Below are positions 1-5,711 of a stretch of DNA of 12,044 nt, piece after piece. The stretch is taken from the NCBI GenBank assembly GCA_018817245.1, contig JAHIUG010000113.1, positions 1 through 12,044 of the forward strand. The letters are read 5' to 3'. A program made the position numbers and the translations under genes. Positions within the stretch are counted from its first letter, which is position 1. Every line of letters begins with the position of its first letter. The notes under the pieces were generated by a model. It did no database searches. It saw nothing but the letters and a program-made list of their open reading frames with translations, and had not been told where the DNA came from. Source of the DNA: Patescibacteria group bacterium (GTDB taxonomy: Bacteria; Patescibacteriota; Patescibacteriia; 2-12-FULL-60-25).

Positions 1-732
1 CGCGAATCCCCACAAGATAACGAAGTCAAAAGATTTCTTGATGACCCATCTGATTTCCAGGAAGCGATAACGAATTATTGCGTGACCGATTAACACGATG
101 ATGAAAATTGTGAAAATCGGACCAAGATTATTCCAGCGAAAATCTCCCGCAAAGATAGGCAGAAGCAGATTTGTAATAAGCGATAAAACAAAATGCAATG
201 TTACTGCAATTGTTACAGATAACATTTGCCTTCGGACCAAACCGCGTGACCTGACAGACTTGACCCAAGATACAAAAATTATATAAGCCAGGGTACCTAA
301 AAAATATACTGTCCATATCAGATATGGCAGTGGATTAAATTCACCGGTAATAAAGTTAATTCCGTCACCTGCAATCTTAACTTCCTTTATCATTAGCGGT
401 GACGCGGCTAGAATAAAAAATACCGCGGCTAGAATCCATGAAAATACGCTCCAGAATTTCCAGCGTTTTGTTTTTTCAGGGAAAATATGAATGAACCACA
501 ACAATCCTGCGGCCATTACCGCACCAAACGAAAAAGCCAATCTACCCCACAGTAATCCAGGTCCAATTTCTGACAATGTTAAAAATATAGAAAGATTCCA
601 ACCGCCGGTTGCAAGTGCGAACAATGCGAAAGCCCTATTTACATTGCTCTTTGGATTTTTCGCCAAAATAAAAACACCGATAGACGTGTTCAATACGAAA
701 GTAATAAATTGTAAGGCAAGCAAATAAAGCAT
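1..732 (-). CDS. Seven-transmembrane sensor protein, N-terminal part (runs off the window)
   Basis: An open frame of 244 codons starts with ATG at 732 and continues through base 1 with no stop, so the C-terminal part lies outside. The translation has seven hydrophobic segments (about residues 5-24, 33-52, 62-81, 94-113, 136-155, 171-192, 205-222). After the first helix comes NPKSNVNRAFALF (26-38), and after the seventh a GHAIIRYRFLEIRWVIKKS stretch. This is the pattern of the 7TM N-terminal region of membrane histidine kinases and related sensors (HisKA_7TM type). In that family the membrane part is followed by a GAF/PAS, HisKA/HATPase or other output domain; which one is present here cannot be seen. 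No SD precedes the ATG. The spacer upstream is AT-rich repeat sequence. It is sure as a membrane protein, fairly sure as a 7TM sensor, and unproven as a kinase. Confidence 0.75.
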   Translation of the reverse strand, partial: MLYLLALQFITFVLNTSIGVFILAKNPKSNVNRAFALFALATGGWNLSIFLTLSEIGPGLLWGRLAFSFGAVMAAGLLWFIHIFPEKTKRWKFWSVFSWILAAVFFILAASPLMIKEVKIAGDGINFITGEFNPLPYLIWTVYFLGTLAYIIFVSWVKSVRSRGLVRRQMLSVTIAVTLHFVLSLITNLLLPIFAGDFRWNNLGPIFTIFIIVLIGHAIIRYRFLEIRWVIKKSFDFVILWGFA

Positions 733-864
733 GGGGACGCTGCGCGTAATTACTAATTACAAATTTCTAATTACTAATATTTGTTGTACTAATATTTTGG
801 ACTTCCTGCATTCGTAATCAGTTATTTAAATTTCGTAATTTCGTATATAGAATACCATAAAACT
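733..864. repeat. AT-rich spacer made of TTCTAATTACTAAT and TTCGTAAT words
   Basis: The spacer between the 7TM sensor and the acyltransferase contains a block of TAATTACTAAT/TTTCTAATTACTAAT words (about 748-778), then a TTCGTAAT block (810-849). Both word types recur in other spacers of this window (4898-4935 and 4871-5048). I see no gene and no convincing promoter in it. Confidence 0.6.
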
Positions 865-896
865 AAAACCTCCGTGACAAGCTGACCGGAGGTTTT
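865..896 (-). terminator. Rho-independent terminator after the acyltransferase gene
   Basis: A perfect 10-bp stem AAAACCTCCG/CGGAGGTTTT (865-874 with 887-896) with a 12-nt loop lies 18 bases past the stop codon at 915. Read on the minus strand the stem ends in a T-rich stretch (GGTTTTAGTTTTA). The A/T ends make it potentially bidirectional. Confidence 0.8.
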
Positions 897-914
897 AAAA
901 GAACGAAAAACAAA

Positions 915-1592
915 TCAAGGATCTACAGAGAACACTCTATTCATGAGCTCTTTCAATCCATGCATCACCGGGATATAAATCCCATTGTGATATTGCTTGG
1001 GAGGCCCAAGCACGATGAACGGCCAGCCTTTGGCGACCTGTACTTTATAAAAATCGTATTGCGCTGCCACGAGCCAATATCTGTAGCCGTTAGCTAAAGA
1101 CCACAGACAGGCGGACTTGAGCAAAAAATGAGACTGACGGATTTTTTTTCCATCTGTGAAACATGCACGTTTGCCAATGAGTCTAGATGACTCACAGGTG
1201 ACGCTGCGGCTTACCCAATCCGGTAGTGTGAAAGCTTCCGGACCAGTTTCCATTAAGAATTTACCATTCATTGGAAAAACCAAGCGAGTGCAGCCGACTA
1301 CTTCACCATCAATTTTGCTCACGAAGTTAACCGCAGATGGATCAAAGGCATCGATCTCCAAGTCATCCGGATAATCTTCAGACGGCAATGAACGCAATTT
1401 TTTGCAATACATCTCGTATCGCATCGCGTAGGTTGTTTTCAAGTCTGCTTCAGACCTGGCAATCGTAACCGTGTAGTAAGGCTCGAACTCCGATGGAAGA
1501 CAAATCTCCCATGGCTCACTAAAAAGACAAAGCTCTCGCCCTGAATCCTCAGAGAGCGGTACTGTCGACTGGACCGGATTTGATGACACCAT
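915..1592 (-). CDS. Autoinducer-synthase-like / PEP-CTERM-type N-acyltransferase (GNAT fold)
   Basis: This 225-residue protein resembles the family that joins LuxI-type acyl-homoserine-lactone synthases and exosortase/PEP-CTERM-associated acyltransferases. Members transfer an acyl chain from acyl-ACP or acyl-CoA to an amine such as SAM or an amino acid. The visible signature follows the LuxI order: R58 and aromatic Y62, E79-x-D81-x-F83-D84, G100-x-x-R103-L104, and E134-S-S136-R137. The tryptophan typical of true LuxI enzymes is not seen, so the product need not be a homoserine lactone. I chose the ATG at 1592 because AAAGGGGGG lies just upstream; an in-frame extension to 1655 has no such site. 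It follows the methyltransferase in the same direction but has a terminator in front and one behind, so it is probably its own transcript. The family call is good; substrate and product are unknown. Confidence 0.72.
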   Translation of the reverse strand: MVSSNPVQSTVPLSEDSGRELCLFSEPWEICLPSEFEPYYTVTIARSEADLKTTYAMRYEMYCKKLRSLPSEDYPDDLEIDAFDPSAVNFVSKIDGEVVGCTRLVFPMNGKFLMETGPEAFTLPDWVSRSVTCESSRLIGKRACFTDGKKIRQSHFLLKSACLWSLANGYRYWLVAAQYDFYKVQVAKGWPFIVLGPPKQYHNGIYIPVMHGLKELMNRVFSVDP

Positions 1593-1636
1593 TTGTCGCC
1601 CCCCTTTGTTTGTTTTTGTTTTAAAAGAACGGAACG

Positions 1637-1652
1637 AGTAAATATAATACCA
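1637..1652 (-). promoter_or_regulatory. Possible promoter of the acyltransferase gene
   Basis: Just downstream of the preceding terminator the minus strand reads TGTGGTATTATATTTAC, giving a TATTAT or TATATT -10 candidate about 50 bases before the ATG. No good -35 is visible, so this is tentative. Confidence 0.3.
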
Positions 1653-1656
1653 CAAA

Positions 1657-1684
1657 TAAAAAGACCGCAGTGTGAGTGCGATCT
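1657..1684 (-). terminator. Rho-independent terminator after the methyltransferase gene
   Basis: On the minus strand AGATCGCA pairs with TGCGGTCT (8 bp with one G-U) around a 7-nt loop, followed by TTTTTATTT. It starts 14 bases past the methyltransferase stop codon and separates it from the acyltransferase gene. Confidence 0.8.
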
Positions 1685-1697
1685 TGAGAGTCTAAGA

Positions 1698-2414
1698 TTA
1701 TTCTTCGAGCGGCTTATGCGCTCGAACGAGGCAACAAGTACCAGCGTAGTTATGATGCGTTTCCAGTTCTATTTCAAAACCCGCTTTTCGAACAAGTGAG
1801 CAGAGATGAATCGGGGGTAGGAAATGAAAAACTTTGTCCTTTGCATGTCTTGCGATAATTTTGTTTACCGTAGAAATCGCGAGTAGTTTAGGCATATGCA
1901 ACGCAGTCTGAGCCGCATCACGCCAAGACCTTCGAGAGATTATCTGTGAAATATGGTTTGCCCATATCCACGTCCCTCTGGGGAGATAGGGATTCACGAG
2001 AATCAACAAACCTCCAGGCTTCAGAATCCGAGCGAATTCTCGGAGAGTCTCCTCGGGCGACTCCAAGGCGTACAGAGCATTGATGCAGGTTACTACATCG
2101 AAAGTATCGTTATCATAAGGAATCTCTTCATTCAGATCCATATGTTTCAATACTAGGCCCGATTCGCTCAGCTTCTGCTGTGCCACCTTGAGCATGGGGA
2201 GTGATCTGTCCAAACCCACCAGCTTCCAGCCCCACAACCGGCCCTGTAGGCGCTTCAAGAGCTGGCCGGTTCCGCACGCAGCATCCAACAAGACCCTGGG
2301 CTCGTAATCATTTGGCAGGGCATGCATCACATCTTCCATCAATTGCTGGTAGGGAAGGAAAACTTCAAGGCTCTCATAGCAACGAGCATATATGTCCCAA
2401 AGAGTGTTTTTCAT
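1698..2414 (-). CDS. Class I SAM-dependent methyltransferase
   Basis: A 238-residue cytosolic Methyltransf_11/25-type protein. Motif I is VLLDAACGTG (41-50); the acidic end of strand 2 is D69 in VGLDRS; a later strand reads FDVVTCINALYAL (about 105-117); and a LKPGGLLILVNP strand follows (131-142). These show SAM binding in a Rossmann fold. The C-terminal third (150-238) carries the substrate-side elements and gives no clue to the acceptor. The ATG at 2414 is chosen because AAAGGAGG ends 5 bases upstream, one of the best SDs in the window; a frame extension to 2453 lacks one. It lies upstream of the acyltransferase on the same strand, separated by a terminator. A shared pathway is possible, since both families can use SAM, but that is inference. 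Confidence 0.85.
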   Translation of the reverse strand: MKNTLWDIYARCYESLEVFLPYQQLMEDVMHALPNDYEPRVLLDAACGTGQLLKRLQGRLWGWKLVGLDRSLPMLKVAQQKLSESGLVLKHMDLNEEIPYDNDTFDVVTCINALYALESPEETLREFARILKPGGLLILVNPYLPRGTWIWANHISQIISRRSWRDAAQTALHMPKLLAISTVNKIIARHAKDKVFHFLPPIHLCSLVRKAGFEIELETHHNYAGTCCLVRAHKPLEE

Positions 2415-2459
2415 CTCATCCTCCTTTTGAAAGAACCAAGCATAAATTGCCATGTATCC

Positions 2460-2495
2460 CTAAGACTTGTCAAAAATCTTAGATTGAGTTATCCT
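2460..2495 (+). promoter_or_regulatory. Divergent promoter region for rpmB (and perhaps the methyltransferase), with an inverted repeat
   Basis: For rpmB: -35 TTGTCA (2467-2472), 17-bp spacer, -10 TATCCT (2490-2495), putting the RNA start about 10 bases before the rpmB ATG. The same bases read TTGACA on the other strand, a possible -35 for the methyltransferase, although its -10 is poor. A perfect inverted repeat CTAAGA (2460-2465) / TCTTAG (2477-2482) surrounds the -35 and could be an operator. Confidence 0.45.
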
Positions 2496-2511
2496 TTCGC
2501 AGTTAAGAGAT

Positions 2512-2724
2512 ATGAGCAGAATTGATGAACTAACCGGCAAACGCGCTCAGGTTGGCAATAAGCGCAGCCACTCAAATATCGCCACCAAAAGAAAGCAAGA
2601 AGTTAACTTGCAAACTATTAAGTTTGGCGGAGTGCGTATCCGTGTTTCAGCGCGAACGTTAAAAACAATCAAAAAACTCGCCAATCAGACATCTGGCAAG
2701 AAGAAGAGAACGGAAGAAAAATAA
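2512..2724 (+). CDS. rpmB: 50S ribosomal protein L28
   Basis: A 70-residue basic protein that starts with the L28 hallmark MSR-x-x-ELTGKR-x-QVGN-x-x-SH (residues 1-20), continues TKR...NLQ (25-34) and has the VRIRVSARTLKTIKK core (41-55). L28 is a late-assembling protein of the large subunit. The length is slightly below the usual bacterial 60-80-residue midpoint and complete. It has no cysteines, so it is the zinc-free form. The ATG at 2512 has only a weak purine-rich stretch (AAGAGA) and lies very close to the predicted RNA start, so the leader is very short. It stands alone on the plus strand between minus-strand genes. Confidence 0.93.
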   Translation: MSRIDELTGKRAQVGNKRSHSNIATKRKQEVNLQTIKFGGVRIRVSARTLKTIKKLANQTSGKKKRTEEK

Positions 2725-2762
2725 AAATCTTTCATCTCGAGCGCAACTGAGAGATCTTTTTA
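2725..2762 (+). terminator. Possible terminator of rpmB inside a repeat
   Basis: Directly after the rpmB stop, ATCTC and GAGAT pair around a 12-nt loop and are followed by CTTTTTAG. The stem is short. The sequence belongs to the repeat block described next, so its terminator role is uncertain. Confidence 0.4.
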
Positions 2763-2904
2763 GAAAGATTTCTCCACTACCCCCGCTTCTTAGTCTATTG
2801 CGGAGTCCGGTCGAAATGACAGAATGGAAAGATTTCCCTGCCTACCGGCAGGCAGATCCGCTCCCCCCGCTCTTCGCGAAGGGCGTGGTTCGGTCAAAAT
2901 GACA
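2763..2904. repeat. Two tandem GAAAGATTTC...GAAATGACA interspersed repeat units
   Basis: Two units share both ends but differ in the middle. Unit 1 (2763-2821) runs GAAAGATTTC...CCCCCGC...CGGTCGAAATGACA. Unit 2 (2827-2904) runs GAAAGATTTC...CCCCCGC...CGGTCAAAATGACA. Unit 2 contains the hairpin CTGCC-TACC-GGCAG (2838-2851) and a palindrome CTTCGCGAAG. I recall similar repeats and the CCTGCCTACCGGCAGGCAG hairpin from spacers of many Patescibacteria; a database search was not possible. There is no gene here. Confidence 0.65.
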
Positions 2905-2908
2905 ACAG

Positions 2909-2950
2909 TTTTCGTATATTCGTATAAAATTCGTAATTTCGTAGACCTCA
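2909..2950 (+). repeat. TTCGTA spacer repeat (copy B)
   Basis: TTTTCGTATATTCGTATAAA followed by ATTCGTAATTTCGTAGACCT reaches the stop codon of the LOG-family gene. The 31 bases at 2918-2948 match 10462-10492 at 28 of 31 positions, so the two are copies of one element. Confidence 0.7.
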
Positions 2951-3691
2951 CCCAAATCTCCGCTCTGCGGTTTTTTTGATTATTTTAAAAGCCTCTTCAG
3001 CGGAATCCACAAGCTGCATAATGGTGGCCTCATCTTTATTTACAAACTTATGTTCTGCCACCAGAGCTTTATTAACCCAGTCTAAAAACGGCTGCCAGTA
3101 TTCTTTGCCGACTAAAATGACTGGAATGCGCTCCTTGATTTTTCCTGTCTGAATCAAAACTGTCATCTCAAGCATCTCATCCAAAGTACCAAAACCGCCT
3201 GGGAAAAATACGTAAGCCTGAGCTGAAGCTGAAAGCATAACCTTGCGCGTGAAAAAATAATGAAATCCGATTGATTTGGAAACGTATTTATTCATACGCT
3301 GTCCTTTGGGGAGTTCAATGTTCAATCCAACGGACTCGCCGCCACTTTCTGTCGCTCCCCTGTTAGCTGCCTCCATTACTCCCGGACCTCCGCCGGTGAT
3401 TACAGAATAGCCTCCCTTGCCCAATAGCCTCCCTAAATTCCTTGCCTCTTTATAATATTTCGTATTTGATCCGCATCTGGCACTGCCAAAGATTGTGACC
3501 TCTTTTTTTAACCCTGTTAGAAATTCAAACCCCTCAATAAACTCGGCCATTATTCTAAATATTCGCCAATTAAAATTCTGAGTAAACTGGCGCTCCTCAA
3601 ACGGGACGCGCTCTGATCCAGATTCGCACATCCACTCTTTCAAGCGCTCTTTTGCACTCGGAGCTTTAAGATTTTTTTTCTTTTTTTGCAT
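2948..3691 (-). CDS. LOG-family protein (TIGR00730 type; possible nucleoside-5'-monophosphate phosphoribohydrolase)
   Basis: A 247-residue protein with a Rossmann-like lysine-decarboxylase/LOG fold. The family signatures are intact: TGGGPGVMEAANRGA (99-113), R149 in FFTRK, and PGGFGTLDE (164-172), whose glutamate and the arginine are the residues used by LOG enzymes to cleave the base from nucleoside 5'-monophosphates. In plants and some bacteria this releases cytokinins; in most bacteria the true substrate is unknown. A basic, lysine-rich N-terminus (2-18) and a helical stretch (30-60) precede the domain, as in the longer bacterial LOG group. It is at the end of a minus-strand series; no clear terminator follows, only a repeat. 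The upstream spacer holds a 12-bp repeat array. Confidence 0.88.
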   Translation of the reverse strand: MQKKKKNLKAPSAKERLKEWMCESGSERVPFEERQFTQNFNWRIFRIMAEFIEGFEFLTGLKKEVTIFGSARCGSNTKYYKEARNLGRLLGKGGYSVITGGGPGVMEAANRGATESGGESVGLNIELPKGQRMNKYVSKSIGFHYFFTRKVMLSASAQAYVFFPGGFGTLDEMLEMTVLIQTGKIKERIPVILVGKEYWQPFLDWVNKALVAEHKFVNKDEATIMQLVDSAEEAFKIIKKTAERRFG

Positions 3692-3698
3692 AAATGGT

Positions 3699-3719
3699 TT
3701 ACGAAATTACGAATAAAGA
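3699..3719 (-). repeat. TTCGTAATTTCGTAA spacer repeat (copy C, inverted)
   Basis: Read on the minus strand, TTTATTCGTAATTTCGTAA lies immediately upstream of the LOG-family start codon. It is the same word family as the other islands but in reverse orientation, so it faces the gene start. Confidence 0.6.
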
Positions 3720-3728
3720 TGAATATAA

Positions 3729-3845
3729 TTGTAGATAAAATGGTAAATACGATAGTAAATTCAGTAGTAGATTCGGTTGTAGATTAGACTATTTAACTAC
3801 TGTATTAACTATGAATTCACCACTAAATTTACTACCGTATTTCCT
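3729..3845. repeat. 12-bp repeat array with inverted second half
   Basis: Five head-to-tail 12-bp units occupy 3729-3788: TTGTAGATAAAA, TGGTAAATACGA, TAGTAAATTCAG, TAGTAGATTCGG, TTGTAGATTAGA. From about 3790 to 3840 similar units appear in reverse orientation (TAGTAAATTTAG, TGGTGAATTCA, TAGTTAATACAG, TAGTTAAATAG on the minus strand). The whole could fold as an imperfect hairpin. The stop codon of the upstream membrane-protein gene is part of the last unit. Confidence 0.65.
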
Positions 3846-4365
3846 GGACTTTCTGCCTACTCTGTCCTCCCTTGCGATCCATAATCTTCTGAACTGAAGA
3901 TACAAATGATTCCAACTTATTTCTCTGCCAGCATGGCCCCAAGGATACTTTGTCCGGCTTTTTACCAACGCAGCGGAATTCCAAGTTCTCAATTCCATGT
4001 TCCAGATTAAACCCCTGATGTGTCAAAATCATCATTTCCAATTCAGCTATTTGAATTTCTCGAGTTCGGCTTAAAAACGCTTTAAAAATTAAAGTGTCGC
4101 CGCACAACATAATCTTCTCTGTAATACTGTTAAAAAAATAACCCCAAGCTGTGATAAAGAATGCAAGCGCTATAAAACGCTGTACTTGAGTTGCATCTGG
4201 TGTAAACATTGCCATTATAAAAATGGCTGTTATTAATAAGCCTATGCCCAAAAGAACTGCTCCGCCCAATGATACCAACTCGGCGCGAACGCTGAGCGGA
4301 CATTCTTTTTCTGAGAACTCGGCAGATTCACTCTTGGGTGATATTGCGGATACTACTTTAGGCAT
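3832..4365 (-). CDS. Hypothetical membrane protein with two helices and a PH-like soluble domain
   Basis: A 177-residue protein I cannot assign to a named family. A polar N-terminus (1-28) is followed by two hydrophobic helices (about 32-54 and 62-80) with a short loop. A soluble part (85-165) follows, whose pattern (GDTLIFKAFLSRTREIQIAE, 89-108, then alternating strands and a final helix ESFVSSVQKIM) resembles bacterial PH-like membrane proteins. That resemblance is by eye only. The tail (166-177) is basic. The ATG at 4365 has GAGAG a few bases upstream. It lies between HU and the LOG gene on the same strand, with the HU terminator in front. The stop codon TAG is embedded in a 12-bp repeat unit, so the C-terminal residues may have been shaped by repeat growth. 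Confidence 0.6.
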   Translation of the reverse strand: MPKVVSAISPKSESAEFSEKECPLSVRAELVSLGGAVLLGIGLLITAIFIMAMFTPDATQVQRFIALAFFITAWGYFFNSITEKIMLCGDTLIFKAFLSRTREIQIAELEMMILTHQGFNLEHGIENLEFRCVGKKPDKVSLGPCWQRNKLESFVSSVQKIMDRKGGQSRQKVQEIR

Positions 4366-4413
4366 AACATCTCTCTATAAGTATACAGCATGTGTAGGAA
4401 GTTCATACTTAAC

Positions 4414-4445
4414 AAAAACCCCCGGCAATTTACCGAGGGCTTTTT
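4414..4445 (-). terminator. Rho-independent terminator after the HU gene (bidirectional shape)
   Basis: CCCCCGG (4419-4425) pairs with CCGAGGG (4433-4439), one G-U, around a 7-nt loop. The stem is flanked by AAAAA on one side and TTTTT on the other, so it can end transcription both ways. On the minus strand it follows the HU stop by about 15-20 bases. Confidence 0.85.
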
Positions 4446-4459
4446 CTCACTTAACAATC

Positions 4460-4741
4460 TTACAAGATTGAATCCTTAGCAGCTTTGGCTACGCGGAATT
4501 TCACAACTGTTTTGGCAGGGATCTTGATCTCTGCACCGGTTGCCGGATTGCGACCCATACGAGCCTTACGATCTTTCTTCACAAGCTTTCCAAGGCCCGG
4601 CAAGGAGAACTCACCGTTCTCTTTCACCTGTGAATAGGCCAACTCTACGAGAGAGTCCAGGAAGGCTACGACCTCTTTTTTGGTGTAACCGGTCTTTGAA
4701 GCTAATGCTTCCATGAGTTGCGATTTTGTCATTTTCGCCAT
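4460..4741 (-). CDS. hup: HU-family DNA-binding protein
   Basis: A 93-residue histone-like protein. The N-terminal helical part (MTKSQLMEALASKTGYTKKEV, beginning at residue 4) and the GEFSLPGLGKLVKK strand region (43-56) are followed by the DNA-contacting arm with the family signature ARMGRNPATGAEIKIPA (59-75) and the closing strand KTVVKFRVAKAAK. HU dimers bend and wrap DNA and compact the nucleoid. It is full length for the family. The ATG at 4741 has no SD; the alternative ATG three codons on would give the more usual start, and the sequence does not decide between them. A predicted promoter with an overlapping palindrome precedes it and a strong terminator follows, so it is most likely monocistronic. 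Confidence 0.93.
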   Translation of the reverse strand: MAKMTKSQLMEALASKTGYTKKEVVAFLDSLVELAYSQVKENGEFSLPGLGKLVKKDRKARMGRNPATGAEIKIPAKTVVKFRVAKAAKDSIL

Positions 4742-4767
4742 AGGTATAAAACTTAATTACTATTAAG

Positions 4768-4804
4768 ACCTCAGTATTATGAGGTGAATAAATGAATTAT
4801 GCAA
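4768..4804 (-). promoter_or_regulatory. HU gene promoter with overlapping palindrome
   Basis: On the minus strand TTGCAT (4804-4799), a 17-bp spacer and CATAAT (4781-4776) form a plausible promoter about 35 bases before the ATG. The -10 sits inside a perfect inverted repeat ACCTCA-GTATTA-TGAGGT (4768-4785), which could be a repressor site or a leader hairpin. A direct repeat GAATTATGC (4794-4802, 4805-4813) covers the -35. Confidence 0.45.
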
Positions 4805-4870
4805 GAATTATGCGGGTAAAGTATCTATTCTGTCCAGTCCGATTAATCCACAAGTGAATTTCGCACTTGG

Positions 4871-5048
4871 CAATTCGCAATTCGCGGTTCGGATCAAAAT
4901 TTCTAATCACTAATTTCTAATGTCTAATTTCTAAACATTTTTCGTATATTCCATGTGAAGTCGTACTACTGCAAACCTCCATTCGTAATTCGTTAACCAA
5001 TACGTAATATTCGTATTCATTCGTCAATTCGTAAACCTCCATTAGTCA
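4871..5048. repeat. TTCGTA / TTCTAAT spacer repeat (copy D, longest)
   Basis: The spacer of more than 300 bases between HU and the phosphatidyltransferase has no gene. From 4871 it is nearly all short words: AATTCGCAATTCGC, then TTTCTAATCACTAATTTCTA, then two islands of ATTCGTAATTCGTTAA and ATTCGTCAATTCGTAA. Each island is next to a shared AAACCTCCATT (4973-4983 and 5033-5043). Confidence 0.65.
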
Positions 5049-5050
5049 AC

Positions 5051-5079
5051 AAAAAAAACAGCGACACAAAGCCGCTGTT
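5051..5079 (-). terminator. Rho-independent terminator overlapping the phosphatidyltransferase stop
   Basis: AACAGCG and CGCTGTT (5057-5063 with 5073-5079) pair around a 9-nt loop, followed on the minus strand by a run of eight T. The TAA stop codon (5080-5078) overlaps the start of the stem. Confidence 0.85.
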
Positions 5080-5626
5080 AATTACGAAAATCACAGATGT
5101 GACCCGCAAGAGATAAGAGAGCAAAGAAAATCGCTAACATGAACGCCGGAAAATCCAGTAAATCACCCCAAGGGGTATCTACCAGCACGAAACCAACAGC
5201 AAATGATTGCGACCAAATTTTCAAACCTCCCCACATATTTGCCTTGGTCGTTACATTCCAATAACGCTTTATCGGACGAATGGTGGTGAGTACAATATCT
5301 AGTCCGACTACAGTACAGATGATCCAAAGAGGTACCCTACTCCAGCATGCGAAGATTAGCGTGCCCAGCAGAAAGATCTTGTCTGCAGTCGCATCCAAAG
5401 ATGCACCGACTTCAGTGGTCTGCTTCCGAATTCTGGCGAGCGGGCCATCCAGTATGTCGAAAATCGATGAAAAAATCAGGATCGAAACTGCCAGCCAAGG
5501 TACTGATCTGAAATAAACTAAAAAAGGGAGACAGACAACACGCACGAGCGTGAGATGATTTGGATGAATACACTTCGGGATTTTTTTCAAAAGCAACGCA
5601 CGAACCGAATCATCAAATTCCTTCAA
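5078..5626 (-). CDS. CDP-alcohol phosphatidyltransferase family protein
   Basis: A 182-residue integral membrane enzyme. It carries the full active-site motif of the family: D57-x-x-D60-G61-x-x-A64-R65, eight residues, G74-x-x-x-D78-x-x-x-D82. These aspartates bind the metal ions and the CDP-alcohol. Hydrophobic helices surround the motif (about 30-56, 84-110, 135-150, 158-176). Family members make phosphatidylglycerol phosphate, cardiolipin, phosphatidylserine or inositol phosphate lipids; the size and the N-terminal PNHLTLVR resemble PgsA, but the acceptor cannot be read from sequence. The start is a TTG at 5626, chosen because AAAGGAGG is 5 bases upstream. It lies 85 bases downstream of the HD gene on the same strand and ends in a strong terminator. 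Confidence 0.88.
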   Translation of the reverse strand: MKEFDDSVRALLLKKIPKCIHPNHLTLVRVVCLPFLVYFRSVPWLAVSILIFSSIFDILDGPLARIRKQTTEVGASLDATADKIFLLGTLIFACWSRVPLWIICTVVGLDIVLTTIRPIKRYWNVTTKANMWGGLKIWSQSFAVGFVLVDTPWGDLLDFPAFMLAIFFALLSLAGHICDFRN

Positions 5627-5711
5627 TTGTGCCTCCTTTCATTGGCTTGGGTTTCAAGGAACGGTGAGTACGCATCAAATCACAATTTCTGCTTTTCGGC
5701 AAGCCCAGCGC

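Noticed and set aside
98..316. Small frames on both strands near the left end
   Set aside because: Both are in other frames over the 7TM sensor gene, which explains the region better and has a clear membrane pattern.
2763..2904. Insertion sequence
   Set aside because: There is no transposase frame; the block is short non-coding repeat units.
3729..3845. CRISPR array
   Set aside because: Units are 12 bp, contiguous and degenerate, with no spacers, and the second half is inverted.
3789..3998. Minus-strand frame of 69 codons
   Set aside because: It lies in another frame over the end of the two-helix membrane protein gene, and its last part translates the repeat array.
4742..5077. Hidden small gene or riboswitch in the longest protein-gene spacer
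   Set aside because: The spacer is mostly short AT-rich repeat words plus the HU promoter; no coding frame or known aptamer pattern is visible.
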